Both the position numbers and the translations under genes were made by a program. A DNA stretch of 64,000 nucleotides from Eikenella glucosivorans. GTDB taxonomy: Bacteria > Pseudomonadota > Gammaproteobacteria > Burkholderiales > Neisseriaceae. This document shows, in pieces, positions 17,619 through 24,488 of the stretch. Below the pieces are notes generated by a model, which was not told the origin of the DNA, ran no database searches, and saw only the letters and a list, made by a program, of their open reading frames with translations. The stretch lies in contig NZ_JACSGR010000001.1 in assembly GCF_016025525.2 (NCBI RefSeq), forward strand, positions 310,001 through 374,000. Reading direction: 5' to 3'. Position 1 is the stretch's first letter; every line of letters begins with the position of its first letter.

Positions 17619-17684
17619 AACGGCGTTCGATTACTGGTTTCACACAAACGATACGGGTGGGCGGCGTTTGTGTGATGTGGAAAC

Positions 17685-17693
17685 TGGCACGCC
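17685..17693 (+). other. attL core of the prophage
   Basis: TGGCACGCC, identical to the tRNA-Glu 3' end at 59794-59802. Joining the phage-side flanks of the two copies rebuilds an attP with near-symmetric arms: TAGTACG on one side and CGTACTA on the other, 11 of 12 bases of the outer arm matching. That is the form expected for a large serine recombinase. Confidence 0.75.
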
Positions 17694-17760
17694 GTATTTT
17701 CCGTACTACGAACTCAGCGAATGCGGATTTCACTACCCAAAATATTTCACGCCAAGAAGG

Positions 17761-18249
17761 CTAATCATTGCTTCTGGCAACAATCTTATAAATCTGTGAG
17801 GGATGAATCCGCTCGCCCAGATTCTCGGTAGCTTTCTTTGCTATCTTCGTCACCCCCATTTCATCATTATTTTTGTGCAGCATCACGATATGCCGATTCC
17901 TTAAATAACGGCGATAGGATTTAAAGGCGCGGATTTTTACCATAATCCCGCCCCAGTCCGTCCGTAAATGCTCGTCGTTGTCCAAAATTTCCCACATCTT
18001 TAAAAAATTATCCACGCCGATGGCGGCGGCCACTTTTAGCAGGGTCGGATTCAGCCCGATTTGGTGCAGGTCTTTTAGCCGCGGGTCAATTTTTTCGGCA
18101 GCATAATCCGATTTTTCAAGTTCACAAAACCTGTAGGTATCTAGGTACCCACCCCCCTGGGCGGGAGGCTGCAAGGTGTCTTGCCGAGCCCCCACCCCTG
18201 GTGACCGTGCAGTTCCGTGGCTATGACTTCGCTTTTCTGTCGGTTTCAT
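17761..18249 (-). CDS. Possible Mor-like phage transcription activator
   Basis: 162 residues; ATG 18249 has an AAGGAC site 9 bases upstream. The N-terminal 45 residues are polar and low-complexity. The rest is helical. The C-terminal segment (RRYLRNRHIVMLHKNN, then IAKKATENLGERIHPSQIYK) resembles the RN..I / LA.+Y.+S...+Y.I pattern of the Mor/C family of Mu. The match is weak and by eye. If right, it could drive the late motif found upstream of the head and tail operons. It ends with TAG 68 bp inside the left attachment core. Confidence 0.4.
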   Translation of the reverse strand: MKPTEKRSHSHGTARSPGVGARQDTLQPPAQGGGYLDTYRFCELEKSDYAAEKIDPRLKDLHQIGLNPTLLKVAAAIGVDNFLKMWEILDNDEHLRTDWGGIMVKIRAFKSYRRYLRNRHIVMLHKNNDEMGVTKIAKKATENLGERIHPSQIYKIVARSND

Positions 18250-18454
18250 CTTCGTTTTGTCCTTGTGTTGCCGTGGCTGAACTTCGCTCTTTGGTGTTAT
18301 GCGAAGTGTTGAGTTGTAGGAATCAGTTTGTTTTAGCCCGTTCTTAGGGTCAGTTTGTGGAACTGCTGGAAGCACCGTCTATCATAGATTGGTGGCAAGA
18401 AAGTGGTTCCGCCACTATGAGTTGTAGGAATCAAAAGAGACCTAAAAGGGGTAT

Positions 18455-19453
18455 CTATAGACGTGGTAATTTCCCGAGCAGTTCTGTAACTGGCGTTTTA
18501 ATTTTTGCCAGAGGATTACCGCGGTCAACATCACCGGTCAGCTTCCGGGTGGCGAGGTGGGTGTAAATCTGGGTGCTGCGCGGGTCGCTGTGCCCGAGCA
18601 GTTGCTGGCGTACGCCATCCTGCACGTCGCTCTCGGCCAGCTCGGTGCCGTACAGGTGGCGCAGGGCGTGTGGGTGCAACTGGTTGGCGGGTATGCCGGC
18701 ACGCAGGCCGAGGCGGCGAATCATGGCATGCAGGCCGCGGGTGGTGAAGCGGCGGCGCTCTCCGTGGTATTGGTGCTCGGGGCAATGGCGGTTGTTGGTG
18801 GTCACGAACAGCACCCGGTCGCCGTCCGGCAGGCTGCGGTCGATACTTTTTAGCTCGTCATGCTCCAGATAAATACGCAGCAGCAGATCGGCTTCGCGCG
18901 GCACTGGCAGCAGGCGCTCTTTGCTGCCCTTTTCCAGTGTGCGCAGGCACAGGCGCGGCTCGCGGTCGATGATTTGGGTCTGCAGGTTGCTCTCGTTCAA
19001 TCCAACCACCCCGGCCACGCGCAAGCCGCAGCCGAGCAGCACGGAGATGATGGCCGCATCCCGCACGCCGGTGAAGGTCTCTAAATCCGGCGCCCAGATC
19101 AGCTTTTCGGCATTATCGAGCGTGAGGAAAGTAGGCAGCTTGCGCCCGGTTTCCGGGTAGTCGAGATTTTCCGCGGGGTTGGCGGGGATGCGGTGCACCA
19201 CACTGTGCAGCCAGCGGTAAAACTCACGCAGGCAGGCAATGTATGGCCGGCGGCTGATGGGCCTGAGCTTGCTGCGGTGCAGATACGGGCCGGTGAACAC
19301 CAACAAGTCGTCGGCGCTGACGCTTTCAGGCGGCTTGCCGTCGAGCCAAGTGTCGAAACGCTGCAGAATGTCGCGGTAGGCGGCAATGGTGCGGTCGGCT
19401 TTACCTTGGTTTTCGGCTTTGAATAATAAGAAGGCTTCGTAGACGGTTTGCAT
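18455..19453 (-). CDS. Tyrosine recombinase, XerC/XerD-like
   Basis: 332 residues. The N-terminal SAM-like core-binding domain covers about 1-100 (MQTVYEAFLLFKAENQGK, ILQRFDTWLDG). The catalytic domain has Arg in GCGLRVAGVVGL, His-x-x-Arg in HPHALRHLYGTEL, His in LLGHSDPRSTQIYTH, and the nucleophile Tyr in that last block. All active-site residues are present. ATG 19453 is used; a longer frame start adds seven residues. It sits next to an AT-rich repeat region. It may resolve multimers or act on its own site; phage integration is better assigned to the serine enzyme at 58282. Confidence 0.85.
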   Translation of the reverse strand: MQTVYEAFLLFKAENQGKADRTIAAYRDILQRFDTWLDGKPPESVSADDLLVFTGPYLHRSKLRPISRRPYIACLREFYRWLHSVVHRIPANPAENLDYPETGRKLPTFLTLDNAEKLIWAPDLETFTGVRDAAIISVLLGCGLRVAGVVGLNESNLQTQIIDREPRLCLRTLEKGSKERLLPVPREADLLLRIYLEHDELKSIDRSLPDGDRVLFVTTNNRHCPEHQYHGERRRFTTRGLHAMIRRLGLRAGIPANQLHPHALRHLYGTELAESDVQDGVRQQLLGHSDPRSTQIYTHLATRKLTGDVDRGNPLAKIKTPVTELLGKLPRL

Positions 19454-20010
19454 ACTGTTTCGGGGAACCACTAACAAAAATGGCCGTGATTCCGTGGATG
19501 AAGGAAAGATTACAGATAATATTATATTTAATCAGCAGCTTACAATCCACGGAAATCCACAAAAAACCCGTGGATGCACCAACAATTCCGTGGACTATTT
19601 TTTAAGCAACCCTATTTCCCGTGGATACGCCATTCCCTATTTTCTCCGCTCTTTATCTCTTTATCTTTTTGAAAAAATTAAAATAAATAATAATAAACGG
19701 GCAAAACGGCGCAAAACCCATCCACAGACAAAATGTCGAAACTGTGGAATATAGAAGCGAAACTGTGGATTAAAAAGCGAAACTGTGGAAGCTGATTTGC
19801 AATAAATCAATCAGTTAAGCGAAAACAAGGCGAAAATCCACAAGTTTTTTTTGAAACTGCGCCAATCTTTTGGCGAAAACGGCCTTTTTAGCCTGTTTTT
19901 TATGCAACAGGCCGCCAAAGCCGAAAAAACCGAATGTAAAGAATGGCAGGAAAAGCGAAGTCATACCCTAAAAAAGAAGCGCCCGGGCTTCGGGCGCATT
20001 TGGAAGGAAG
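19454..20010. repeat. 557-bp gene-free AT-rich region with iteron-like repeats
   Basis: No credible gene. Three copies of CGAAACTGTGGA at 19737, 19758 and 19778 are spaced 21 and 20 bp, about two helical turns. At least five copies of (T)CCGTGGAT or its complement lie at 19489-19626, and further TCCACA/TGTGGA elements at 19717 and 19835. Part of the tract (19660-19700) is nearly pure A/T. The set resembles an iteron origin with DnaA-box-like TGTGGAT elements, or accessory recombination sites for the adjacent XerC-like enzyme. Confidence 0.6.
19979..19997 (-). terminator. Terminator of the dam methylase gene
   Basis: GCGCCCG stem, GGCTT loop and CGGGCGC, followed on the minus strand by TTCTTTTTT, 13 bp after the methylase stop. 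Confidence 0.85.
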
Positions 20011-20790
20011 TTACCAATTACAGATGGCCAGTTCGCGGCTGGCCTTCCCCGTTTCTTCCCGGCTGATTGAATAAGCCAGCTCCAGCTCTATAGTACGGAA
20101 ACCGGCAAACAGCGCTCGGATGTCGGGATGGTCGTTAATCGACAGCAGCAGGCGGCCCTGCATGGTGCGCATACGCGCAGCCAGCGCCTCATAGTCTTGC
20201 CAAGAGAACGAAGATTCGTAATCAGCCGCCTGCCAATACGGCGGATCGGCATAAAAGAAGGTGTGCGGCCGGTCATATCGGGCCAAACAGTCCTGCCACC
20301 GCTCATGCTCGATATACACCCCGCCCAGCCGTTTCTGAGCCGCCTGAATCTTATGGCGCACATTGGCCGCATTAAACGCGCGGCCGGTGGTGGCCGTGCC
20401 GAAATGCTGCTTGTGGGTTCTGCCGCCGAAGGCCGTGTGCTGCAGGAAGAAAAAGCGCGCCGCCCGTTGAATATCCGTCAGGCAACCTGCCGGCGTAGCC
20501 TGATAAAGCGCAAAAGTATCCCGCGCCGTGAGCACACAGTCGAATTGGCGAACGAACTCGTCGAAATGATGCTGCACCACCCGGTACAGGTTCACCAGCT
20601 CGCCGTTGATGTCGTTCAACACCTCCGTGCGCGCCGGCTCCGGGCGCAGAAAGAACAAGGCTGCCCCGCCGGCGAAAAGCTCGACGTAGCAGCTATGTTC
20701 TGGAAATAAAGGCAGCAGCTGTTTGGCCAGCCGCCGTTTGCCGCCCATCCAAGGAATCAGGGGCAGCGGTTTATACGATAAAACGCCCAT
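20011..20790 (-). CDS. Dam-type adenine-specific DNA methyltransferase
   Basis: 259 residues. Motif I-like PLIPWMGGKRRLAKQLLPLFP and FAGGAALFFLRP bind SAM; the catalytic motif DPPY is in FFYADPPYWQAADY. The order is that of the Dam (alpha-group N6-adenine) family, target usually GATC. ATG 20790 is chosen because AAAGGA lies 8 bases upstream; a start 5 codons earlier overlaps that site. It follows a Com-like gene, the position occupied by mom in Mu, so it probably shields phage DNA from restriction. Confidence 0.88.
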   Translation of the reverse strand: MGVLSYKPLPLIPWMGGKRRLAKQLLPLFPEHSCYVELFAGGAALFFLRPEPARTEVLNDINGELVNLYRVVQHHFDEFVRQFDCVLTARDTFALYQATPAGCLTDIQRAARFFFLQHTAFGGRTHKQHFGTATTGRAFNAANVRHKIQAAQKRLGGVYIEHERWQDCLARYDRPHTFFYADPPYWQAADYESSFSWQDYEALAARMRTMQGRLLLSINDHPDIRALFAGFRTIELELAYSISREETGKASRELAICNW

Positions 20791-20832
20791 AAAGCGTCCT
20801 TTCATAAAGAATGACGCTCACGGGCGTTCTGG

Positions 20833-20961
20833 TTAATTGAATGCAGCGAGGAAACCGCAGCGGGCGCATTTGATTTGCAGCACCGCCTTGCCCTGGCCGC
20901 AGCGGGCCAATAATTTACCACAGCGCGGGCAGCGGAGTTCGCGCACAAGTCTATACTGCAT
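20833..20961 (-). CDS. com: Com-like zinc-finger translational regulator
   Basis: 42 residues: LRCPRCGKLLARCG near the start and IKCARCGFLAAFN at the end, giving two Cys-x2-Cys pairs as in Mu Com. Mu Com binds mom mRNA and opens its ribosome-binding site. Here the next gene is dam, and Com-dam pairs are common in Mu-like prophages. AGAAGGAA precedes ATG 20961. The 169 bp upstream hold a GGCCGCC/GGCGGCC hairpin (20992-21014). Confidence 0.75.
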   Translation of the reverse strand: MQYRLVRELRCPRCGKLLARCGQGKAVLQIKCARCGFLAAFN

Positions 20962-21129
20962 TGGCGTGATTCCTTCTATTGGGTTAGAATCAGGCCGCCT
21001 GATCGGGTGGCGGCCACGGGCTGATGCAGGCTCGCTCTGCTGAGGCTGGCGGAAGGCGTGTTCGCGCACACTAACCGCCGCCGTCTTATTCGTGATGGCT
21101 CTTTAAGCGAATATTCTCCTTTCATGCGT

Positions 21130-21366
21130 TTATTTTCTGCAACATTGCAATTTCGCGTCCGCTATCCAGCGGGCGCGTTTTGCTTGTCCGGCTGCCGGCA
21201 GCGCCTGATAGCGCGAACAGGCCGGATGGCGCTGCGGCAGGTAGTTCCACGGCTCGCCCAGGGCACAGGGCGCCATATCATGGCGTAGCATCGGCGTCGG
21301 GCGGTTCACTTTATCCGAGCCTTTTTCATAAGTGCACCAATGCAGGCAGGATAGGCAGCTGCTCAT
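21130..21366 (-). CDS. Small cysteine-rich phage protein, unknown
   Basis: 78 residues, start MSSCLSCLHWCTYEKGS, with six cysteines in all (SCLSCLHWC early, LQCCRK at the end) and several tryptophans. The ATG at 21366 overlaps the stop of the upstream gene (ATGA), so it is part of the early operon. The spacing suggests metal binding. No family recognised. Confidence 0.6.
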   Translation of the reverse strand: MSSCLSCLHWCTYEKGSDKVNRPTPMLRHDMAPCALGEPWNYLPQRHPACSRYQALPAAGQAKRARWIADAKLQCCRK

Positions 21367-21800
21367 TCCCCCAACCCCTTTACCTGCGGCGCAGTCGGCA
21401 GCGGCATCCAATATTTGGGATCGCAGTCTAGTTTTTCGACTTTCATTTCTTCGTAGTCGATGCTCTCGAAAAAGAAATTTTCCCCGTCAAACTGCCCGAC
21501 TTTCACCCTGTCTCCGTACAAGGCAATTAAATAAGTACCCGGCTTTTCAGGCAGCCTGTATTTCACGCCGATCCAGTGGCAATCGCCCAATCCATCGGCC
21601 ACACCGGACAAATAAGCATAGTTGCATTCATGTGCTGTCCGTTCCGCTTGCGTACTCCACGCCTTCCACGCGGTCTCCATCACGTCATCCAGGGCATCCG
21701 GCTCATATTTGACCAGCGCATTGAACCATATTTCAAAAACTTGGCGCGCCAAGCTGGGTATTTCCTGTTTTGCTACATCTCTTTGAGGTTTATTTCCCAT
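21363..21800 (-). CDS. Phage protein with DUF551-like C-terminus
   Basis: 145 residues. The C-terminal third (WIGVKYRLPEKPGTYLIA, then VGQFDGENFFFE and PKYWMPLPTAPQ) has the W...P..G.Y....G...YWMPLP pattern of DUF551, a small domain common in phage early regions. The N-terminal part is helical. An eikDUS lies immediately before ATG 21800 and occupies the position of the ribosome-binding site. Confidence 0.6.
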   Translation of the reverse strand: MGNKPQRDVAKQEIPSLARQVFEIWFNALVKYEPDALDDVMETAWKAWSTQAERTAHECNYAYLSGVADGLGDCHWIGVKYRLPEKPGTYLIALYGDRVKVGQFDGENFFFESIDYEEMKVEKLDCDPKYWMPLPTAPQVKGLGE

Positions 21801-21802
21801 TT

Positions 21803-22285
21803 TCAGGTAGCATCCTTCATGAAAGTAAACCAATGCGTCTGTGTTTGGTTTCGTTTGTGTTTCATAGTGGTATGCCCGAACAGCGGCTGTTGGTCGGTCA
21901 AAGCCAATATCTCTTTCACGGGGATTTGGTTTTCGTTCCATTTGAAAATCAGCACGCCACCGTCTGCCAACACGCGGAAACATTCGGCGAAGGCGCGGCG
22001 CAGGTCTTCGCGCCAGTCCGATCCGAGCGTGCCGTATTTTTTGGCCAACCATGATTTCCGCCCGGCATGGACAAGGTGCGGTGGGTCGAGCACCACTAAC
22101 TTAAACTGACCGTCCGGGAACGGCAGCGCGGTAAAGTCGAGCTGCACGTCCGGGCGGATTTCCAAATGGCGGAGATACTGGCGGAGATGGGTTTCGGTGC
22201 GGGCATCACCGAATAGGCAGCGTTGGTCTTGCTTGTTAAACCACATCATGCGGCTGCCGCAGCAGGGGTCTAGGATGGAGGGCAT
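21803..22285 (-). CDS. Small class I SAM-dependent methyltransferase
   Basis: 160 residues. ILDPCCGSRMMWF opens the fold in place of a full glycine loop, the catalytic-type motif is VVLDPPHLVHAG, and the late strand is GGVLIFKWNE. DPPH replaces the DPPY/NPPY of adenine methylases, so a nucleic-acid target is likely but unproven. ATG 22285 is preceded directly by an eikDUS (AGGCTACCTGAA then ATG), whose AGG may double as the Shine-Dalgarno. Two bases separate it from the upstream gene's stop. Confidence 0.65.
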   Translation of the reverse strand: MPSILDPCCGSRMMWFNKQDQRCLFGDARTETHLRQYLRHLEIRPDVQLDFTALPFPDGQFKLVVLDPPHLVHAGRKSWLAKKYGTLGSDWREDLRRAFAECFRVLADGGVLIFKWNENQIPVKEILALTDQQPLFGHTTMKHKRNQTQTHWFTFMKDAT

Positions 22286-22286
22286 T

Positions 22287-22583
22287 TCAGGTAGCCTCTG
22301 ATTTCGCGGCGGCCTGCTCCTGCATGGCGGCATCGATATGTGCCCGCAGGCAGGGCTTTAATTGGATAGCGTTGCCCAGCGTGATGTCGATATCATCTTG
22401 TGCGGCGAGCCAGTCCAGCCGGGCGGTGTCGTCGGTATGGGCAAGTGTCAGTTGATGTACCTTGAAATCGCTCTTCTTCCCGCGCTCGTTAATCACTTCG
22501 CAATATGCGCCTTCTTCGCGGATAACGATAAATTCGTTCCCTTGCTCGTCTCTCACGCGGTCGCCGAATTTGAATTGATTCAT
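22287..22583 (-). CDS. Unknown phage early protein
   Basis: 98 residues. The N-terminus (FKFGDRVRDEQGNEFIVIREEG) has the look of a small beta-barrel or KOW-like module; the second half is helical. CAAGGAG lies 8 bases before ATG 22583. No family recognised. Part of the leftward early operon. Confidence 0.6.
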   Translation of the reverse strand: MNQFKFGDRVRDEQGNEFIVIREEGAYCEVINERGKKSDFKVHQLTLAHTDDTARLDWLAAQDDIDITLGNAIQLKPCLRAHIDAAMQEQAAAKSEAT

Positions 22584-22597
22584 TGGAATACTCCTTG

Positions 22598-23395
22598 TTA
22601 AGCAGTTTTAATAAAAGCATCGAGATTGACCAGCGCCACGCCGAACAGGCGGCGGAAGTCGGCCACGCGGGCGGCGGCCTGGCCGGCCACGCTTTTCAGT
22701 TGGTCGATGGCCTGCAGGTAGATTTGTTTGTGTCGGCGGGCGGCGGTGAGTGTCCACGGCCGCGCGAAATCCACTTCAGCCCACAGCAGGTTGTGCAGCT
22801 GGTGCAGCATGATCAGGCAGTTTTTCTTCAATTCTGCCTGGCCGGCGCCGGCCTGCTCGGCAGCAGTCTTCAACGTGCCGCCGACAAGCAGCTGTTTCAG
22901 CGCAGCGGCGGTGTAGTCCGGCAGGGCGATGATGACGGCGATACAGGCCAGCTGGCCGCAGGCGGCGGCGTGGTCGTTGCATTCCACCAGCAGGGTGGCA
23001 CTGGTGTGCTCCATTTCGCGGTCGAAGCTGTTCACCAGAGCACTCAACCACGGGAAGCGGCGCGGTCCGTCTTGTGGGCTGGCTTCCAGCTCCTGCTGTG
23101 CCTTATCGGCGGCATCTTTGTATTTCGGGCGCTCCTGCAGCAGGCACATGGTGCGGATATTGTCGAGGAAGTGCTGGAAGTAGCGAACCCCGTCCACATC
23201 GTGCTCCTGTTTGAGCTGCAACAGATACAGATGCAGCTTGATGCGCGAATCGAGCAGGGCGGTTTCAGGCAGCCTTTGCGGGTTCTTCAGCAAGAGCAGG
23301 CGGTTTTGCGCGTGCGGCTGGCGCAAGGTACGGGCGGGCGCGCCCGGTTTGCGCGCGGCCTGCCGTTCGGCTTGGCGGCGTTGCAGGCGGTTCAT
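22598..23395 (-). CDS. Unknown phage early protein, helical
   Basis: 265 residues, almost all alpha-helical, with a very basic N-terminus (MNRLQRRQAERQAARKPG) and a cysteine-containing middle (LLVECNDHAAACGQLACIA). ATG 23395 overlaps the preceding stop (ATGA), so translation is coupled. The basic head suggests nucleic-acid contact. Function not identified. Confidence 0.6.
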   Translation of the reverse strand: MNRLQRRQAERQAARKPGAPARTLRQPHAQNRLLLLKNPQRLPETALLDSRIKLHLYLLQLKQEHDVDGVRYFQHFLDNIRTMCLLQERPKYKDAADKAQQELEASPQDGPRRFPWLSALVNSFDREMEHTSATLLVECNDHAAACGQLACIAVIIALPDYTAAALKQLLVGGTLKTAAEQAGAGQAELKKNCLIMLHQLHNLLWAEVDFARPWTLTAARRHKQIYLQAIDQLKSVAGQAAARVADFRRLFGVALVNLDAFIKTA

Positions 23396-23931
23396 GATGC
23401 TTCTCCTTTACAGCGGTGGAAAGAGACTACCCACACCCACGGGTTTGCATCCCAAGAATCAAAGCCGTTCAGGTAGCACCAGTAGTTGAAAAATTTGTCG
23501 ATGGGGCAATTCGTCCCCGGGTAGTTATCCGTACCCTCCGCCTGCGCATCCTCCCGGCTGATGGCCTGCAGCCGTTCCACTTTGATCCTGACGACTTCCA
23601 GCAGGAGGCGGCTGTGTTTGCGCGGCATATGGATGGACGGTTTCCAGCGGGTATCTACGGGGGCGCTTTCATCGGCCCGGTAGAGCAGGCGGCCTGTTTC
23701 CGGGTGTAGCGCCCAAGCCTCGCGTACCCATAAGCGGTCGCCGACTTGGCCGTAGGGGCAAGGGATGACGGCGGCGTTTTCAACGGCGGGCGGGCGTACT
23801 CCGAAACCGCGTGCCATTTCATCGGTCAGCACGGCAGACTGTGGCTTAACGATGCGCCGGGTCTGCGTTTTGCGGCCAGCCAAAATCGCCTGTACCATCG
23901 GACCGCTAAATAAAATCGGGCGTTCTTTCAT
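23392..23931 (-). CDS. ASCH-like domain phage protein
   Basis: 179 residues starting MKERPILFSGPMVQAILAGR, followed by KTQTRRIVKPQ and CPYGQVGDRLWVREAWA. This combination is typical of a phage protein often annotated as ASCH-domain; the fold is a PUA-like RNA or modified-base binder. Its role in the phage is not known. ATG 23931 overlaps the upstream stop by ATGA. Confidence 0.65.
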   Translation of the reverse strand: MKERPILFSGPMVQAILAGRKTQTRRIVKPQSAVLTDEMARGFGVRPPAVENAAVIPCPYGQVGDRLWVREAWALHPETGRLLYRADESAPVDTRWKPSIHMPRKHSRLLLEVVRIKVERLQAISREDAQAEGTDNYPGTNCPIDKFFNYWCYLNGFDSWDANPWVWVVSFHRCKGEAS

Positions 23932-24440
23932 TTTGTTTCCCCTTCTAACAGCTCGACGGCTTCGAATTCGATAATGCGGCGGGTCGTATCGTCTGGCTCG
24001 GTACCGTCTTTCTTCACTTCGTAGCAGGCGGCATGATGCTGGCTGATGCCGGTGATGGTGCCGGTAATGTTGTTCCATTGCAGCAGGCTGCGTACGCGGC
24101 TGCCTACCGGATACGGCGGCTGGATGTTGTTTTCTGCCGCCCATTGCTTTTTCGCCCGTTCCAACCTGTGGTGCAGGTATGTGCTGTAGCTGTCGAGCGT
24201 TTCGACCAGATCCATATCGATATTTTCCCAACCGGCGCGGGTATCCAGCTCTTTGGCTAATTCGTAGCCATCGCTGCTGATGGTGGAATGCATAGCGATG
24301 TCGTCTGCCATGTGCTCGATGCTATGCTGATTGACCCGCTCGGGGTTGATATCCGGATGGGCCTGCAAAAATTCGAAGGCGGCCTGCAGTTTGATTTCAT
24401 AATTCACGCTGGGGCGCGGTGGGTTGTATGTGATTTTCAT
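23928..24440 (-). CDS. Unknown phage early protein
   Basis: 170 residues. The N-terminal two thirds are helical and acidic (HMADDIAMHSTISSDGYELA). The C-terminal part (YPVGSRVRSLLQWNNITGTI, then GISQHHAACYEV) looks like a small beta-barrel. It lies between the primase and the ASCH gene. Not recognised. Confidence 0.55.
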   Translation of the reverse strand: MKITYNPPRPSVNYEIKLQAAFEFLQAHPDINPERVNQHSIEHMADDIAMHSTISSDGYELAKELDTRAGWENIDMDLVETLDSYSTYLHHRLERAKKQWAAENNIQPPYPVGSRVRSLLQWNNITGTITGISQHHAACYEVKKDGTEPDDTTRRIIEFEAVELLEGETK

Positions 24441-24488
24441 GTTGCTTTTCCTGTGTTGGTTGCCTGAAGCCTTCAGGCGCGGTGGCGG

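Noticed and set aside
18455..19453. XerC-like gene as the prophage integrase
   Set aside because: No repeat was found flanking it, while the serine recombinase lies at the attR core and the rebuilt attP has serine-type symmetry.
19851..20066. 71-codon plus ORF near the dam terminator
   Set aside because: Runs through the dam terminator and into dam antisense; no ribosome-binding site or motif.
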